Source of the DNA: Astropecten irregularis | Taxonomy: Eukaryota > Echinodermata > Asteroidea > Paxillosida > Astropectinidae | Direction: 5' to 3' | Assembly (NCBI GenBank): GCA_963971285.1 | Contig: OZ020254.1 | Coordinates: 14,414,932-14,478,931 of the forward strand | DNA length: 64,000 bases | In this document: piece by piece, positions 12,501 through 25,314 of the stretch | Numbering within the stretch: position 1 is the first letter of the stretch | How the letters are laid out: every line of letters starts with the position of its first letter | Position numbers and translations under genes: made by a program | The notes under the pieces: model-generated | What the model was told of the DNA's origin: nothing | Databases searched by the model: none | Seen by the model: only the letters and a program-made list of their open reading frames with translations

Positions 12501-15500
12501 CAAAATGGTGTCCGCTGGTAACCCGTAGGGAATGCACGTACAGAGTATAAGAATACCACTGATCTGTAAACAATCAGTGCAAATTGCACGAGACCTAATA
12601 TTGCACCTTTTTTTTTTTTTTAAACTCTTTTATGGTTTTTTGTTTCGAAAAATAGGACGACTGTCATGATCATGGACTCACCGTAAGCGTCCCCATTATC
12701 TCCCATCGCATCGATGGCTCTTCCCTCCATAATCCTTAAGTGCTTCATGCTGGCTCGGCTATACAACTGCAGACGTATCGGTTTGGACACACTGACGTTG
12801 AAGTCAATCCAAGAGATGCCGTCCTCGAAGATGTTGTCGTTACCTAGTTGGACTGATTCCTGGTCGGACAAAAAGAAACACAGATAAGGCATGTACGGGC
12901 AAAAAGTATGGGAATCCCATGACAATATCAATGTCAACCACAAAATGGATCCATTATTGACGGAATACTGGTTATTTCAGACCGTATGTCCTCTGTATGC
13001 CTACTAATGGCTTCATGTGTGTGTTTACAGAGGCAGTGGCGGGTAGGTTTCATTTGTGTTAGTAGTATATCTTTTATCAATTCGACGTACTATCCTGAAT
13101 CCGAACAGACTTTCACAAGAAAAGCCAGCACCGTAGTTTTTTGCCGCATATGCTAACCTTGACAGCGTGCTACAGATTGCTCGCAACAATTTCCATAGGG
13201 CGAAAGAATAATAGATGTACCATCCGTGCTTCTTCTTTTCCCAATACTGTTCGGGCCATTGGTTCGACCATCAATTTGCGATGGTTGCCAAAAGCCTACT
13301 TCCACCAGAGCAAACTCCTTATCCGACTAATTAATAACCACATACATGGGGGAAAATACACACAACCGTAGCTAAGGTAACATTACTTCATAATTCATGT
13401 TCTATATACCTTATTTTGAAATTGACTTGGCTAAGAACTTATTTGCATATCTTCATAATGTATCATGTTCTTATATATCTGCATTAGGTATAAAAAAAAA
13501 TACCAACAGTGCATCTTTAATATTAATCAGAAAATCCGATAAGGAAAAAAGTCCATGCACTGCCAAGCAACATGCGTCACTTAGTGCAATACGGTTGATC
13601 TAAGAGCAGTGATTTCATCCGTTACACAGTCCATCAACACGCGTGATAATATCGCCTGGTCTGTTGCTCATCTAGTCTGTCTTTCCCTTCTTTCTTTCTT
13701 TCTTTCACTTTCTATGACAGGGGCATACGTCACTTGACCGCCCAACGTAGGCGGGCAACTTGAATAAGTTAAGGCGCCGTCACCATGCACTGCCCCGGCT
13801 TTTCGTCAAACACGCGACCCGAAAAAAAACCCCAAGCGGCTGTGAGACGGCTCACTTTGTTTGAACTTGAAATTAACTGACGCGGGATTCGATAGCGAGC
13901 AAATAAAAAGGCCCGTACTTCAACAAACATAGCGGGATTCGGGGCCAGTAAAGGATTTCAAATATAAAGAAAGTACACATGGAGGGAAACAAGCCCTCGG
14001 TGTTGAATTACACAAATTATGGCACATTTTTTCACCACAGTAAATGAGGGCTGCAAGGTATTCCAAATATGAAATCTGACCAGAACAACGACATGCAATC
14101 ACGCAGCATACCTCATCGTTTCTGATGACTGTGCGAGATAAGACTTGTAACACAAACTCCATCTTGAGTGCAAAGGGAAACATGTAAGACTGGGTTGGCC
14201 AATTTCTAATTATCGCAAGGCTGCGCCTAAATCGATAACCCAGTCCTTAGCGCAATCGCAAAATGACGACAAACGTAAACGCAACTGATTTAACGACCTA
14301 TGTTATTTTTTCTGTCATGTAACACATTTATTCGCAGTCATCTTTAGTACATTTCTGTGATCTCGGCCAAATACATACTGGCATGAAACGTTTTCTTTTT
14401 TAAACCGACGACAGTGTATAATATAGCCCGGTATATAGAAAAGCACGGATACTAAAAGCGAATCGGGGCGGCCAGACCCCTACTGCGTGGAGATGGTTAA
14501 CTTATACTTTCTACAAGGGAACAAGGCCTTGAAAAAATGTATGCACCAAGAAATAATGTGTTGGAATCATCACGTGAAAAGGTTTTAAAATATCATCGCA
14601 AGACAAGTGCAAAATGTATTCATCCATAATTATGTGAACAATCTGAATTAATGGATGAAAACATTGATATTAAGTGTGTAACGACATGCAAGGGTTCGAT
14701 ATTGCACGTTAATACTGATATTACAGCACAACCATGCACTCCAATACTTTTCTACCAAACTGAATGATTATCTTTTTTCTCCTTGTAATCTCATGACCAA
14801 CATTTTGGTGGGAGAATAAAAGAAAGGGGGCAAAAAGGCTAGACAATAAAGCGTGCGGACAATCGGGTCAGATGACCCCACAACAACTGGCCAGTGGCGG
14901 GGTTTGCCCCGGTCTGAAAAGCCTGCACGACCTGACAAGTGAATGAGTGTTTTCGTGTTAGCTGTTGACCTCGCATTATTTATAACAGGCGCAATATTCA
15001 ATGCAGACAGAGAAGAACTGGGGGAAATTAAACGGGACAATAATTCAGGCGGCTTCGCCATTTGTATTATGTTCACCAGTCGGCTACGAGAAATCGCGTG
15101 CAGAAAACAGAGACATGTGTGTGAGCATTATCATTCTGAAGAACCACCACTGAACAACACTACATCACAATTTAATTAGTCATTGAAAATGTCATTAATC
15201 GTTAAATTAATTAGATAATAAATAATAACGACGGATAATGGAACTTACCTGTACGCTAAGACACCAGATAAGGATGATATGTAACAGTCTGGGGGAGAAG
15301 AAGAAATAAAGGAAACAGTTGGTCCGACTGATTGTCCTGGTGATACACATCGTTAATTGACTCAGGCAGTGTATCGTTTGCCATGAGATTAAAACACACG
15401 ACACGTGTTGAACTTCAAAAACATCTATGTTAAAAGGGCATGGATCTTCGCTTTTCCCTAGTCCGGTGCAGCGGCTGACAAGGAACTCACATAGAGACCT

Positions 15501-18500
15501 CTCGTGGCAGTTGCTCTTAAAATCATAACTGAAAACAATAATTTAACAAAATATTCTGCAAATACAAACGAATGTGAAAATGGCAACTGTACAATGCCTG
15601 CACGAGATGGATTTTTCTTGTACGTTTTTTTGTGCGATTGTTCTTTTAACTGAATGCAGGAATCGTGCTTACGTAGACAGTATCCTTTTCTCCTTAACCA
15701 TCGCTCTGGTCCCGGATAATGTGAGCATGAAGCATGAGTTGCCGTGAAGTGGCGGTGACATGAGAAATACAGCGATATCTTATGTAATAATCACGGGTCC
15801 CTGCTGAACATTTGGCCTGGCCTCATCCGACGAAACCGGCCCCAAGGGGGCTTCAAGTTTGGCCCAGCGCGTCAGAGCCAGCAGCCTCCGGTGGTCGAGC
15901 GGTGGTCCACCGCAGCAAGTGTAGCGGAACGAAGTGCACGAACAATCTCTCTTGGTGGAGGCGATCACCCAAATATCGACATGCGACAAGCTAGTTTGGT
16001 ATGACATCTCACACGGGTCTGGAGCAGTAGGAACGCGATGAACAAGTGGTAAATCCCGTCCCATATAAATGCCGGCGATACCATATGGGAGTGTGGGCCT
16101 ATCCGTTCCTTAAAGAACCCACGCTGGCATCGAACAAAAGTAGGGAAAACACACACGCTACAAACACATCCGACGGAAGACGGCTCTGGTTGTATCTATT
16201 TCCCTTGAGCTCCGTGTGATAACATGATACGAAGGAAGCATCGAGGATGTCCGGTGATGTCTAGTCATGGAGTCCGACAAGCCAAGTTTCGTTGTCAAAA
16301 TTACACGCCACTCAGTTCTCGGAGATCCGATCCCTCCGACTTCAACCTGCCGAATGAGAGAGTCAACCTGCGAGCTGATGTACTCTGTCCCTGCGTCTGC
16401 AGTCAAGCATTACATTTGCTCGCCCGTAGTACATGGAGGCCTCTATATACGCTGTTATATATATTATATAGAATATATATGTAGTGCAAGCAGGCAGGGG
16501 TATCCAGAGCCATAGACGAGAGGACATGCGGCGAGCCATAGACATGTAAATGAGGCGCTCTTAGCCGCCTGCCTTCACTTGGGCCCGCCCCGCTGGGAGG
16601 GTTTTCAGGCCTGCTACCCTGCCGATCATACCATTCATGCTAATTAGCCCATTGAGAGACGGAGGATATTAACTCATCATTACTGTTGCACTTGAGAGTA
16701 GCAGGGTAGCACCCGCTGTGTACATATACAAAACTTTGATTCTTGTGGCATGCCTTCCTCACTCCCTCCCTCAGTTTGAGACCGGCCCGTGTGTGATCAC
16801 GGTGTGCATCGGTGTGTGCTGTGACACATACCCCTTGAAGCACGACCGAGTAGAGACCGAGAAACCTGCTTAGTACGAGCCACTTGCACTCTCCTACACA
16901 GCCTAATCAAAATAATACTGGTCATCTGAAGCTACGCTGGCCGGCCTTTCCCCCTAGCTCCGTCTTTGCCCGAGCACACTGCCTTGTGTAAATTGCAGCA
17001 TTTGTTCGGCAATTTCACTTGACCACATTTAAAACAGTAAACCACGTTTCGCTAAACATGCTCAAATCCCCTCCCGTTCTTAAATTCCAAAGCATGTGGT
17101 TAATTTGTTCAGCCCGCTGATTAAGGGCGCGGACTCTTTCAAGTCCGCGGTGGCGATTTGGGTTTTTTTCTTACATTTGTCTTTCGTTTTGTTTGATTTT
17201 TTTGTCTGTTTCATGTTGGAGTATAGGCCTTGGTTTCTGTTTGCCCTCCCCATCTGTGCAGCGCTGAGAAAGACGCTGATCGCCTCATCATCATTTCAGC
17301 CGGTCAGCAGCGGCGTGTGGCGCCGGCTTCTAGCGCAGAAACACCCACTCGACACTTTACGTCTGCCCGCTCCCCGCAGGCCCGGCACTGGAGCAAACAG
17401 TCACATAGCCTTATTGGCACTTTAACTAGGGCTCGATTTAAAAATACACAGATCACTCTTGTCGTGTTCTTGCCTGCCGATTATGTACGCGGTGCCCATA
17501 GTGCGTTTCTCGTTTCTTTACTTGTCTTCCAATATAGATTCTTACGCACTCGAGCTTTCACTGCTTGTGATCTAAGGGAAGAAAAACAAACATATCAGGC
17601 CGACTAAATTTAGCAATGCTGTGGAACGTTCTTTCACCTCTGCTTCCCGGCGTGCGTGCAGTGGCAAGGGCCAAGGAAGGACTTGATGACTCGTCTTGTC
17701 CGTGGCATTTTCATTGCCTCTCGGTCCAACTTGTTTTTATTTCTCTCCCCGTTGCAATCTTGCACAGTCATTATACAAGCCAGGTCCGGGCCCTAAATCT
17801 TTCACTTGGAGTCACGTCGAAATGTGACCGAACGTGAGTAAGGCAGGCCTGTCCAAAAGCGTCTTTGCAACATTACATCATAATCGACCTATCGAGTTGA
17901 CACACGTTTGTGCATTGCACCAAGTCCATCTACCTTGAGGTGAGTGATATTAACTTACCAGTGAAAGGAATGAACTTAAAGGCAGAAAAAAACAAAAACA
18001 AGAGGTAGCAAGATCTTAGAATGTTCCCCACGCGTTCCACGGGCGCGTGCATCTTACGAGGGTATGCCGGGCCGCCGTACACGCGCCACAGCCAGACCCC
18101 GCTATCTCGAGAAACGGGGGAAGTCGACATCATAAAAACGTCTTGGTTGTTTGACGATGATTAATTGCAGTGTGTCACCGAAACCACAGTTCCTTTCCTT
18201 GGGGCACGCGAGGTTTCAAGTTGAAAAATGAATGAGAGTACGTGATCAGTTTCCAGGGAAGGGCTCTTGCTAATTGTTACGTCGATCATTATTATGGAGA
18301 GAAAAAAATGTAAACTGAGTGATATTCCTCGCCTTGAGCGACACGATACAAGACGCCTGAACTAGAAACTGTCCCCAGAATTGGATAAACACGAGGTGTC
18401 CCGTTCTCAGTCAAACAGATAAAATAGACCCAACTCGTATAATTCTCGACAGAAAATTGAGGAATTTGACCTCCATGATTGGATTTGAAAGCGGACGAAA

Positions 18501-19271
18501 CCCATATCACTTACGTGTAGGTTAGTCCATGTAAACCAAAACTACTGATTACAGACCACTTGGTGAAAAGTAAATGAGCTGGTTCGTAAAATTGTACATG
18601 TGTATGGGGAAAACAAAATAACGTCAACAAATTTAATTTGATAATGGAATAAAGGGTTAGAGTTTAATTCTTTTGTTCAAAGTAGAGGAAGAAAGCGAAA
18701 CTCTTTGTACAATTCTTACTCGTCGAAAGAAAAAAACAAACATAAAGAAGACAAAATAATTGAAGATTCAATGGCATTTATCTCTACGGCAAACACATCG
18801 TTGATTATTTTGGTGGCGGCAACAATGGTTGTTGACCAGGGGGATGGGGGAGGCCGACCGGGTTTTATGTGTGCAGGAATTATTGAGTGGAACGCTTAGG
18901 CTCAGATGCATTTACTAATGCAAATAATAAACAAACTCAGACATCTATACATCCACGTGTGCGCTTTGTAGAGCAAATCTAATTCAATGTTTGCGTAATC
19001 TGACCTCGGTAAGGGTTCCCGGATCGATATTACACCAGTTCTTTTCTCTCTCACATACTTTCGTGGATGAATGGAATGGATTTTAAATAGGAAACCCCTA
19101 ACTTAAATTCCTCATCAAGATCATATTGGAAACTACAAACCAAACGGATTTGGATTAATTTGGGTTTACACTCAAGCTCACCCATATCCATGTGCGGTAA
19201 AGGTATACCCTCAATGATTAATTGATACAAAGACGGCAAACTTACGTTGGTAAACGCCTCGTCTTCTTCAT
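3414..19271 (-). CDS. fgf8/17/18: FGF8/17/18-family fibroblast growth factor, 5' part (four coding exons in window)
   Basis: Secreted growth factor that would signal through FGF receptor tyrosine kinases. Exons in transcript order are 19246-19271, 15249-15288, 12682-12859 and 3414-3520. All have GT donors and AG acceptors, and their phases agree (2, 0, 1, 0). They give 117 residues: a signal peptide (MKKTRRLPT then LLHIILIWCLSVQ), a short linker with an N-glycosylation site (NVS), and the first half of the beta-trefoil core. The stretches IRLQLYSRASMKHLRI, AIDAMGDNGDAYARLIIRTD and YYLCINKKG match, as I remember them, vertebrate FGF8 segments RTYQLYSRTSGKHVQV, INAMAEDGDPFAKLIVETD and YICMNKKG. 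The 107-base fourth exon is the usual size for the middle FGF exon. The last exon, expected to carry the second half of the trefoil, is not in the window. Family assignment to FGF8/17/18 is confident; one-to-one orthology is inference. Confidence 0.87.
5038..5103 (+). mobile_element. fragment of TTAA-flanked MITE family
   Basis: Matches the right end of the full-length copies at 38215-38545 and 38637-38986: ccctgtatgttatatgtaaa, then accaaagtatgatagtacct followed by ttaa. The remainder of the element is missing. Confidence 0.75.
6719..6744 (+). repeat. (CT)n microsatellite
   Basis: About 13 uninterrupted CT units. Confidence 0.9.
9543..9556 (+). repeat. poly-G run
   Basis: Fourteen consecutive G residues in the FGF intron. 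Confidence 0.9.
12682..12859 (-). CDS. fgf8/17/18: FGF8/17/18-like coding exon 3 (start of FGF core)
   Basis: A 178-base exon between a textbook polypyrimidine-CAG acceptor and a GTGAGT donor. Only phase 0 is open across it, which matches exon 2. It encodes 59 residues. The first about 30 form the linker with NVS; the rest starts the core (QLYSRASMKHLRI, AIDAMGDNGDAY). It ends in phase 1. Confidence 0.85.
12860..15248 (-). other. FGF intron 2
   Basis: 2.4 kb between coding exons 2 and 3. Only a short TTTC-rich stretch near 13685-13705 stands out; no exon or transposon recognised. Confidence 0.55.
15249..15288 (-). CDS. fgf8/17/18: FGF8/17/18-like coding exon 2 (signal-peptide core)
   Basis: A 40-base exon with a strong pyrimidine tract and CAG acceptor on one side and GTAAGT on the other. 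In the only open joint frame it reads LLHIILIWCLSVQ, a hydrophobic core with a plausible cleavage site after SVQ. It closely resembles the FGF8 leader LLLHLLVLCLQAQ. Confidence 0.75.
15289..19245 (-). other. FGF intron 1
   Basis: 4.0 kb between coding exons 1 and 2. GTAAGT-type donors on the minus strand near 17957 and 18515 are not linked to an exon in the right phase, so they are not called. Nothing else recognised. Confidence 0.5.
19246..19271 (-). CDS. fgf8/17/18: FGF8/17/18-like coding exon 1 (start codon, signal-peptide n-region)
   Basis: Eight codons plus two bases, MKKTRRLP, ending at a perfect GTAAGT donor. This start was chosen because it is the only one that ends in phase 2, which exon 2 requires. 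It also supplies a positively charged n-region directly before the hydrophobic core. Position -3 is A. A short first coding exon followed by a small signal-peptide exon is also how vertebrate FGF8 is built. Confidence 0.7.
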
Positions 19272-19281
19272 ACTGTGCCAT
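19270..19281 (-). promoter_or_regulatory. upstream out-of-frame AUG overlapping the FGF start
   Basis: An ATG at 19281-19279 lies ten bases before the inferred FGF start codon, in another frame, also with A at -3 and with G at +4. Its frame runs MAQYEEDEAFTN through exon 1 and would stop after about ten more codons in exon 2. A scanning ribosome would meet it first, so FGF output may depend on leaky scanning. This holds only if the transcript start lies upstream of 19281, which is not visible. Confidence 0.45.
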
Positions 19282-22200
19282 GTTACGGTGGCAGAGACAC
19301 GGGGAATCCGTGGCAGACCGCTGCCACCCCCTACCCTACCGGTGGTTCCTGTGTTTCCAGCCAGGTATAATCCGGACTACCGCTGGTCGCCCAGGCTTGT
19401 CAACTTAAGGAGATGACGGCAGTCTGTCCCTTTCGTATAATCCAGGATTGGTTTGCCTTGTGGCGTGTGTTCCAGTATGTGTCACCACTGGAACAGCAAA
19501 TGTTCTCAAAAAAACCAAAGTTATTTCCAACTATACGTGGCGCTGTAAAATCGTGGGTTTTGTGTGTGTCGCTCTCTCTGTCACAGTTCTTTACTATGTG
19601 TCGTCGGCAGACTCAAAGCGACTGCAGAATAGCTGCACGGTTTAAACAAAACATTTCGAAACCACTGACATGAGAAAGGACGAACGAAAGGGGCTGTCCA
19701 GATAAAAAGTCTGGATCATATCCGACCAACAAGTCACGAGCACAGGCGTCGAGAATACAAGAACAGAAGCACATTTGCAAACTTGGACTCTTGAGCCTCT
19801 TTTTTCAAGGGACTATAAAGGGAATTACGTCAAGCTGGCTTCATCCACATCCAACAGGCTGTTTGGAGGCTGACGAACTACTCTTTGAATCCTGATGATC
19901 GCTACACCCTTTTTCCTCTTCTTAGTATCTGGTGTAGGAGTGAAATCAGTCTCTGGCGTGCTGCCGAAGTCAAATAGATTGTTTGAGTTGCTTGGCCGCG
20001 CGATGTGTACCGTACACCCTTGACGCAAACTCCCAACAGACTGACTGGAATTACTAGTTGGTCGTTTGGTTGGCTGGTGGTGTATGCGTGTGTATGTGAC
20101 GCTACAAACTTCGCGGCGCCCACTGTCCATTCATAGGCTAATACTGTCAAAACACTCTGAATAATTTATGGCCCATTCAACCATCATAATCTAATCGCAG
20201 AAACACGGATCGATCGACCGGTGAACCCAAGTCTTTCCCCACGTGGTCTCAGGTTGTTGGACGGACACGGTTACCCAAAGGGAAAACCCATCATGCATGT
20301 TTTTTTCTATGCCAAGACTCGCAAAAGCCCCAGACACCCATCGACCCAGCTACGTCAAATATTCGGCATTATTTCGTCCAAAGTGGCACCCCTCGGCGAA
20401 CTAATCTGCCGAAATTAACGTCATTTTATGCTTAACCCAAGCAGGGCAGAGAAATAGAGAGAAAATTGGATCACGCTATTAACTGCGCCGTAATTGTGCA
20501 AGCATGTTGTTCAGAGTGACGAGAAGTTGCCAGTAAAGTGCCTCGTCTGTTGGAAATTGTTAACTCGATGGAATCTTGGTTATCAAATATCCAAAATGGA
20601 ACAATAAATCAGACACCCTAAGATGGACGTTTCACACACACGGGATAGACAGGGAAATTTCTTTTTAAAGACGAGAAAGTCTCAGTGAGAATGTACACAC
20701 GACACACCCTGGCTCTCCCGGTTATATTTGGTTCCTCATCTCATTCAGTACGGTTGTCCTGGCAAAGAAGGGAACGTCTACCGATGGGTTTTACAGCATT
20801 GTAACAAACAACAACGGACTGGTTCATGCATCAGGCTTGCTGCGTAATCATGGGATTGATTGAGTGATATATCAGCTGAGCATGGGCAGAACACAGCTTC
20901 AGAGTCATCAACAACACGGTCCAGTTTCCTGGAATATTCAGCCACTTGCTGGCCCCATGAAGTTCAACTCCCATCGAACAATGGCAAGCAACCCCTCTAC
21001 CGACAGTTAATGTACAAAAGTGGTTCCTGAATCAGTCGCGAGGTGGAAATGCTTGACAAAAATAACATGGTTTTGCGCAGTGACCATGATTAATCTAAAT
21101 GTTGGTTGTTTTTCTTTTTTACCTTTCAATGATGCAAGCAAACAGCCACAGGACGTTTGTCTGCGCATGATAAAACAACATGCCATTGAACTTGTGCATT
21201 GTTGTATTGCTGTCCCCATGAACAATTAGTTTATTTGTTTCCAATCGTTAAAAAATAGCAAACTTTACCGTTTTATTAAAGCCACGTCGTTGTGCCAAAT
21301 GATTAAATGTTTTAACTGGTTTAATTATAACTGTATAGCATTTTATGCCAGTATGCATATTTCTCCCCGACTGCTGTGCGTGCTGAGCTAAAGAGGGCGC
21401 GCTACTCGTTTACAGTGGAGTCCGAATTTGAACAAATGTTTTAATCCTCACGGCAAGGAAATACTTCTTTTACAATTTTGAATCACAAAATGAGCAGAAA
21501 TAGAGCAAGAAAAGAAACCATCTTGCCATTTTGACACGTCTTGTGCCAAATGTCTGTGTTTCTGTGTTTTGTTGCGTCCGTAATTAGCCTACGTGGTTGC
21601 ACTTGTGAAATGATCAGGCTCTCCTAACAAAATCCTAGGAATGTAATGAAATAAGTAGCCCTGCTTTGTGCAGATCATTAGCATCGTATACCATTTCTAA
21701 TTCTTCGAAACTTGTTTTTCTCCTTGTTAACATGTCCACCCCTGCCCCGTATACAATGATGAACCCTAAAGAGTCTAATGAGGGGCTATTATCCGACCAT
21801 CCCACAAACAGCAGGGGGACTTGGCCCTAGTCAAAATATCAGGAGCAGGTCCAATTATCCTGATGCAGTAGCAGAACAATCGGCAAATCAATGAAGCAGC
21901 TTAGTAAAGTCCTCCATTTTTATGTTCAGGGAAACTTGACAAGCAGGGTAAAACCACGGCCATGAGAAAAGGCAAGACGGTCACAACTTTTTAAGAGGAT
22001 AAGAAATCGACCGCAGCTGGGAGGAGCCGCCCTGTCCAAGACCACTCATCCAAAGAAAGAAGGGAGGTTCGGTCAAGACTTTTGGAAAACAGATTACACA
22101 TCGGGGTGGATCACACTCCATGGCGTGTCCCACAGAAATTGCTTTGCAGTTTTTTAGCTCTCCAGTTTTTACAATGACGTGCACTTTTTAGCAGTAGAGC

Positions 22201-24817
22201 ACTCTGAATAGTTATGCCGTTTACCCAGTGTCAAACCAAACTTGCTGGTCCATTATTTGTTAAGCACAAGTGACATTCAAGAATGTCGATAGGTCTAATG
22301 GAAGGGTTCCTTATGAGAACAGTGAAATCTGGAATTCTGGTGTCCAACTATCATCATGCTAGGATAAGTGAAAACAAGACAGGCCTGCCCCGGCCTCCTC
22401 GTTTTGGATTTGAAGAGACAGGCAAGACGAGTTTCATATTACCACCCACATTTCCAAAATACCAAGGTCATCATGTCATCTATTTATAGCAAGAAATTAT
22501 GACTTCAAATATTAATACGAATATCATACCGAGGTCGTTCAAGGTGCGGAAAGATGGTGCAACTTGGCAGAAGATGCTCACTTCGATGCAAAAGTACAAC
22601 TTTTGAAGTTGAATCGGTACGACCCGGCGACTGAGGATTTGTCCGCCCTTACGCAAAATAATTTAAGATATGGAAGAACGACCCAGCTACAAGATCAACC
22701 CCCGGTCTGAGGACGTGTCTACACTACTGATACTATATCATAAATTTTCGCTTTAAATGGTTACTATGTGGTTGAACTGCCATCAACCCTCAGCGAACAT
22801 TTTCTGCCAATGTATCAAATGAAAAAAAATGACAACTTTTTTATTTTATTTTACAGTCGGGTTTGCCTTAGGCATTGCACAGCCATCTTAACATGCATAA
22901 GAAACAGACAACTCCACGGATTGCCAAATCCTTTTCTTATGGATCAAATCCTTTCATCGAAGATAGGCCTAATTAATTGGTTGACAACAAAATGTGTCGT
23001 CTGACTAGTGTTTTGTCAATCCCTGACGTAGAATTATGACGTCTCATCAGCGACAAACGGATGTATCCCATTGAATACAACACCGTCAAAACCAGAGTAA
23101 TACAGAAACCATCTGGAGAGTGATTATATTGGAGCGGAGTGTTTATGGAAGCCACTCGGTCAGTGAAAAACAACAAGAAGTTTCCGTCCGTCGCCTTTAT
23201 ACCGACGCAACAGGTCAACGGACTCATTCAGCATTAGTACATGCAAAATGTATACCATGTCTCTTATCTCCTCTGCTGAATATTCCTTGAACCGTCGGGT
23301 AGACCAATTTGTCTGATCCTTGTCCGGGAGTTCATTGTCAAACGCATTTTACATTCCTCCTTTTTGTTTTTGGTCGTAGGAAGCGTACTTTCGTGTAGTG
23401 AAGTGCTTGTTTTTGGCGTATTCTTTCACAACTGGGTCTCCCAAATCCTCAGTTCATCTTCTCCGGAAAATCTACTTATACCTAATTCTACTTTGTCTGT
23501 TTTGGTTGGAATGAGATAAGCCACTGGGCTCACTGATTCATTTGCCACCTGCCTCTTATGCATGGTTACAATATTTTCGTCCGTTTTACCCCGAAATATT
23601 GTTATTGATTTTTAATGATTTGTTTTCCAATTAAGATAAATAATAGCCAAATCTATGGGAAACCAACGTAAACACTGCCCATCATAGTTCTGCTAGTCCT
23701 AATAAAACCTCTTCATAACCATTACAGTGACGGCCGGCTGGTTCGGTTCTTGCTTAGGCAATCTGTTGTGTTGGTCTTTCCAACCTTCATACACCGATTA
23801 TAACGGCATCCATAACAGAAACACACGGCAATCACAAGCTGTGCTCTATAATGGCTTGTAAATTGTTTTATTGTGAGCGGAGAAAAGGTCAAGCTTGAAC
23901 GATTCGCCGCCATTGGAAACCCAGGAATTCTCTCTGGGCTCGCCGCGAACTTCACTCGCACCAGTGATCTAAACAGTGCAATTATACTTGAAGATAATAA
24001 GGCACAGCAAGCTCTCCCGGAGATTAACTTTGTAAATCATCATTCTTCATATTGGGTTTACACACAGAAGAAAATGGAAAGAATGCATGCTTTTTAAACA
24101 CACTTTGGCACCCATACTTTGAGGGGTGTTCCCGAATTGTTTATAATAATTGCTGTGCGTGTCATAATACCATTGAGTACATAATAATCATCTACTAGCA
24201 ACAGAAATGTAGTTGTAAACATTTTGTTTGAAAGCACGTATATAGCTAAGGTCTTTATGAAATAATGAGAATCTGTCGTATAGCAATAGCCGTTAGTTAC
24301 CTTTTTGTGACATGTTGCCATCTCAGCGTTTGCGTCGTGTGCATGAGAACTGGAACAGACTGACATCAGAGGTTTGATTGTCAAAACCACGTCATAAGGT
24401 TTGTACATTATTCCATTTCCGCCATGTCTTCCAATAGACCGTCCTTCTTCTTTGCACAGGATTGTTTGTCTCTGAATAAAAAAGATTGTCAGGGTTTGTC
24501 ACCCCCTAAAACGAAGAGGAAAAAATAAAATGCTCGTGCCGAATTTATCGGCATTGTTATGGAGAGGGTTAATATTAGAATTTGTACTTTGGTCTCGTGA
24601 GGAGAACAATCCTTTGATTGGCACGCTTTGGTGTTTAGCAAATAGACAATTCATTGTGAACCGGTGGGTAGGATTGCTTTGATTTGCCACACATTTTGGT
24701 GTAGCTTGTATTAATTGCCCAAGTTTTGGCTTGGCCGCAGCCCAACATTCATATTGCACATAATAAGCCTCGGCTTGAATGCAGTCATGAAGCTCCCGCG
24801 CCGTGCATACGGGCCAT
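19282..24817. other. FGF 5' flank, no gene seen
   Basis: Should contain the FGF 5' UTR and promoter, which cannot be placed from sequence alone because no clear TATA or initiator stands out. The ORFs present are short and lack splice or family support. Few repeats. Confidence 0.45.
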
Positions 24818-24820
24818 TAA

Positions 24821-25311
24821 GAGGCCGTCCATAAATTACGTACGCACGGGGGGGGGGGAGGGGGGGGAGGGGGGGGTTGTTACCGATGCGTACGCCGTGC
24901 GTACAGGGGGAGGGGGTTCAGGCCAATGCGTACCGAAAAACGAAAAATTTGCATAGTCATTCCGCGCGAAAAGAGAGGGGGGAAACGAGAAAAAGCACCA
25001 GGATTGATTTGTTTTCCCTTCTTTTTTTTTCCTTATTCAACATAATAAAAAATATATTAAAAAAACCTTTTACACTTTAGTCATTCATTTCAAAATTTGA
25101 AAGTGACGTCCCAATAACGGTACCGGCCCGGATTATTTTGACAAAATTATTAATGATGCTAAAGCAAGGTTCCACGAGAAGTGAAAAACCTAATATGAAA
25201 TGCGTATGCGTACATGGGGGAGGGGGGTTGGGACCACGCCATGCGTATAGAGGGGGAGGGGGAGTTCCAAAAAGTCGGCATTTCGTGCGTACGTACTTTA
25301 TGGATGGCCCC
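24821..25311 (+). mobile_element. TAA-flanked TIR element, copy A (G-run MITE)
   Basis: Left end gaggccgtccataaattacg and right end (reverse complement) ggggccatccataaagtacg are inverted repeats, followed inward by tacgcacg. TAA directly flanks both ends (24818-24820 and 25312-25314), as a target duplication would. Inside are long G runs, repeated gcgtacgc motifs and gaaagtgacgtcccaataac, shared with the three other copies. No transposase. A TWA duplication and GG-starting ends would fit PIF/Harbinger, but the superfamily is inference. Confidence 0.8.
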
Positions 25312-25314
25312 TAA

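Larger units (their letters stand above)
3521..12681 (-). other. FGF intron 3, largely repeat-poor
   Basis: A 9.2 kb intron. It contains a TTAA-element fragment (5038-5103), a (CT)n run (6719-6744) and a 14-base G run (9543-9556). I see no coding exon and no further recognisable transposon. The low repeat content contrasts with the right half of the window and would fit retained regulatory DNA around a developmental signalling gene, but no specific enhancer can be named. Confidence 0.55.

Noticed and set aside
16224..16515. Overlapping open frames on both strands
   Set aside because: Low-complexity sequence with no family match; coincidental.
17957..17972. Possible 16-base micro-exon on the minus strand (pyrimidine tract, GTAAGT donor)
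   Set aside because: It ends in phase 1, which does not fit exon 2, and it has no family support.
18516..18546. Small minus-strand exon before a GTAAGT donor
   Set aside because: Depending on the acceptor it either starts with a stop or encodes an unrecognised peptide; it cannot supply the phase required by exon 2.
19246..19281. MAQYEEDEAFTN as the FGF N terminus
   Set aside because: It ends in phase 0 and runs into a stop in exon 2. The internal ATG gives the phase and the signal peptide that exon 2 needs.
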